NCBI GenBank assembly: GCA_001799975.1
Contig: MGUQ01000110.1
Span: 1-6,425 of the forward strand
Direction: 5' to 3'
DNA from: Elusimicrobia bacterium RIFCSPLOWO2_01_FULL_54_10
Lineage (GTDB): Bacteria; Elusimicrobiota; Elusimicrobia; 2-02-FULL-39-32
DNA: 6,425 nucleotides
The notes below the pieces were generated by a model. The model saw only the letters and a program-made list of their open reading frames with translations, was not told the DNA's origin and searched no databases. This document shows positions 5,787-6,425 of this stretch, piece after piece; within the stretch, counting starts at the first letter, position 1; every line of letters begins with the position of its first letter. Position numbers and translations under genes: made by a program.

Positions 5787-6425
5787 TTATTTAATGATTC
5801 CTGATTTGATCAGGATCTTGGGCTCGACGACGATGTCGATGGTGCGGCCGTCGTTGCGGCCAATCTGGCCGCCGAACGCGGAGGACCGGGTGATCTGCTC
5901 GTAGTTCCACTTGAGGAGTTCCTGCTTGTACGCTTTGCCCGATGTTGCGCTGGCAAAAGCTGAAAGCGGAGCGACTTTGCCTTCATCCGAGATGATGTAG
6001 GTGTCATACTGCTCGAAAGGGATGTCCGATGCGCTCTTGGGGTAATAGGTGATCAGGCGGATGTGGAGATTGGCCGCTCCCGAAGGGAATGACGAATCGA
6101 AAGCGTAGCGGCCGTTCAAATATCTAAAGCTGGCATTGCCGATGTTCTGGTCTGGAATGGTGTCCAGAGTCTTGCCGCCCACAGTGAGGGAAGTGATGGT
6201 GGAGTCCGCCGTCAAAGCCGCATTATTGATGGATTCCAGAGTGGCGATGTTGGTGACTCCGGTTCTTTGAGCATAATGCTGGAACCAGGGCTGAGGCAAG
6301 GTGCCCGCAGGCGCATCATTGAGGGTCAGGTTGGCTAAAACGCCGCCCGGGCCCATCAGGTGGGCATAGCGATTAAATACGGTCCGCCAAAGCGTATCTC
6401 CCTGTTTCATGGTGGTGAAGGAATC
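5787..6425 (-). CDS. Hypothetical protein, C-terminal 212 residues, cut by the window edge
   Basis: I do not recognise this protein. The frame is open from the right edge (first visible residues DSFTTMKQGDTLWRTVF) to a TAA at 5789-5787, so the Met at 6410 need not be the start. The visible part is rich in Ser, Thr, Ala and Asn, has no cysteine, no clear transmembrane span, and several short beta-like stretches (for example STITSLTVGG, HIRLITYY, YDTYIISDEG). It ends in a more charged tail, GRTIDIVVEPKILIKSGIIK. The composition would suit an exported or surface protein, but no signal sequence is in view and this is only an impression. Codon use and base composition resemble the neighbours, so it looks like a real gene and not a recent import. 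It converges on trxB with 9 bp between stops. Confidence 0.75.
   Translation of the reverse strand, partial: DSFTTMKQGDTLWRTVFNRYAHLMGPGGVLANLTLNDAPAGTLPQPWFQHYAQRTGVTNIATLESINNAALTADSTITSLTVGGKTLDTIPDQNIGNASFRYLNGRYAFDSSFPSGAANLHIRLITYYPKSASDIPFEQYDTYIISDEGKVAPLSAFASATSGKAYKQELLKWNYEQITRSSAFGGQIGRNDGRTIDIVVEPKILIKSGIIK
5800..5814. terminator. Small hairpin near the trxB 3' end, weak terminator candidate
   Basis: CCTGAT, loop TTG, ATCAGG forms a perfect 6-bp stem 22 bp after the trxB stop, within the last codons of the opposing gene. An overlapping 7-bp inverted repeat (ATCAAAT 5778-5784, ATTTGAT 5804-5810) is a rival fold. Neither is followed by a convincing T run on the plus strand, so a terminator role is only tentative. 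Confidence 0.25.

Overview
The window looks like a housekeeping stretch from a moderately GC-rich, diderm (LPS-bearing) bacterium. The order leuS-lptE-holA, with rpsT and murJ next to it, matches cores seen in many diderm phyla. The presence of a LptE lipoprotein and MurJ implies an outer membrane and a peptidoglycan wall. I cannot place the organism with certainty; a poorly cultured phylum such as Omnitrophota is a guess, not a call.

Layout from left to right: the 5' part of murJ (minus strand, runs off the left edge); rpsT (plus), transcribed away from murJ from a promoter whose -35 box lies on the murJ start codon; a minus-strand operon leuS > lptE > holA occupying 4746 down to 697, whose holA tail overlaps the rpsT tail by 22 bp; a 104-bp divergent control region; trxB (plus); and, 9 bp beyond trxB, the tail of an unrecognised minus-strand gene that runs off the right edge. 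There is no gene-free stretch longer than about 300 bases. The longest is the 104-bp leuS/trxB spacer.

The most interesting item is a 73-bp palindromic element at 1624-1696, between lptE and holA. It has 14-bp inverted ends (13 of 14 matching) and two perfect internal hairpins that directly abut those ends, so a single strand would fold into a three-way junction. It is flanked by TCAT on both sides, which is ATGA on the coding strand. Removing the element and one TCAT copy restores a classic ATGA stop/start overlap between lptE and holA, identical to the ATGA overlap still present between leuS and lptE. It therefore looks like a small non-autonomous insertion that landed exactly in the overlap and kept both genes intact. 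It now forms the holA leader and could mask its ribosome entry site.

A second theme is translation initiation. Genes that begin transcripts (rpsT, leuS, trxB, perhaps murJ) have promoter-like boxes placed so that the leader would be 0 to about 8 nt, with no Shine-Dalgarno sequence. In contrast, the internal gene lptE has a clear GGAGG. Functionally the genes cover wall precursor export (MurJ), translation (S20, LeuRS), outer-membrane LPS assembly (LptE), replication clamp loading (HolA) and thiol redox balance (TrxB).
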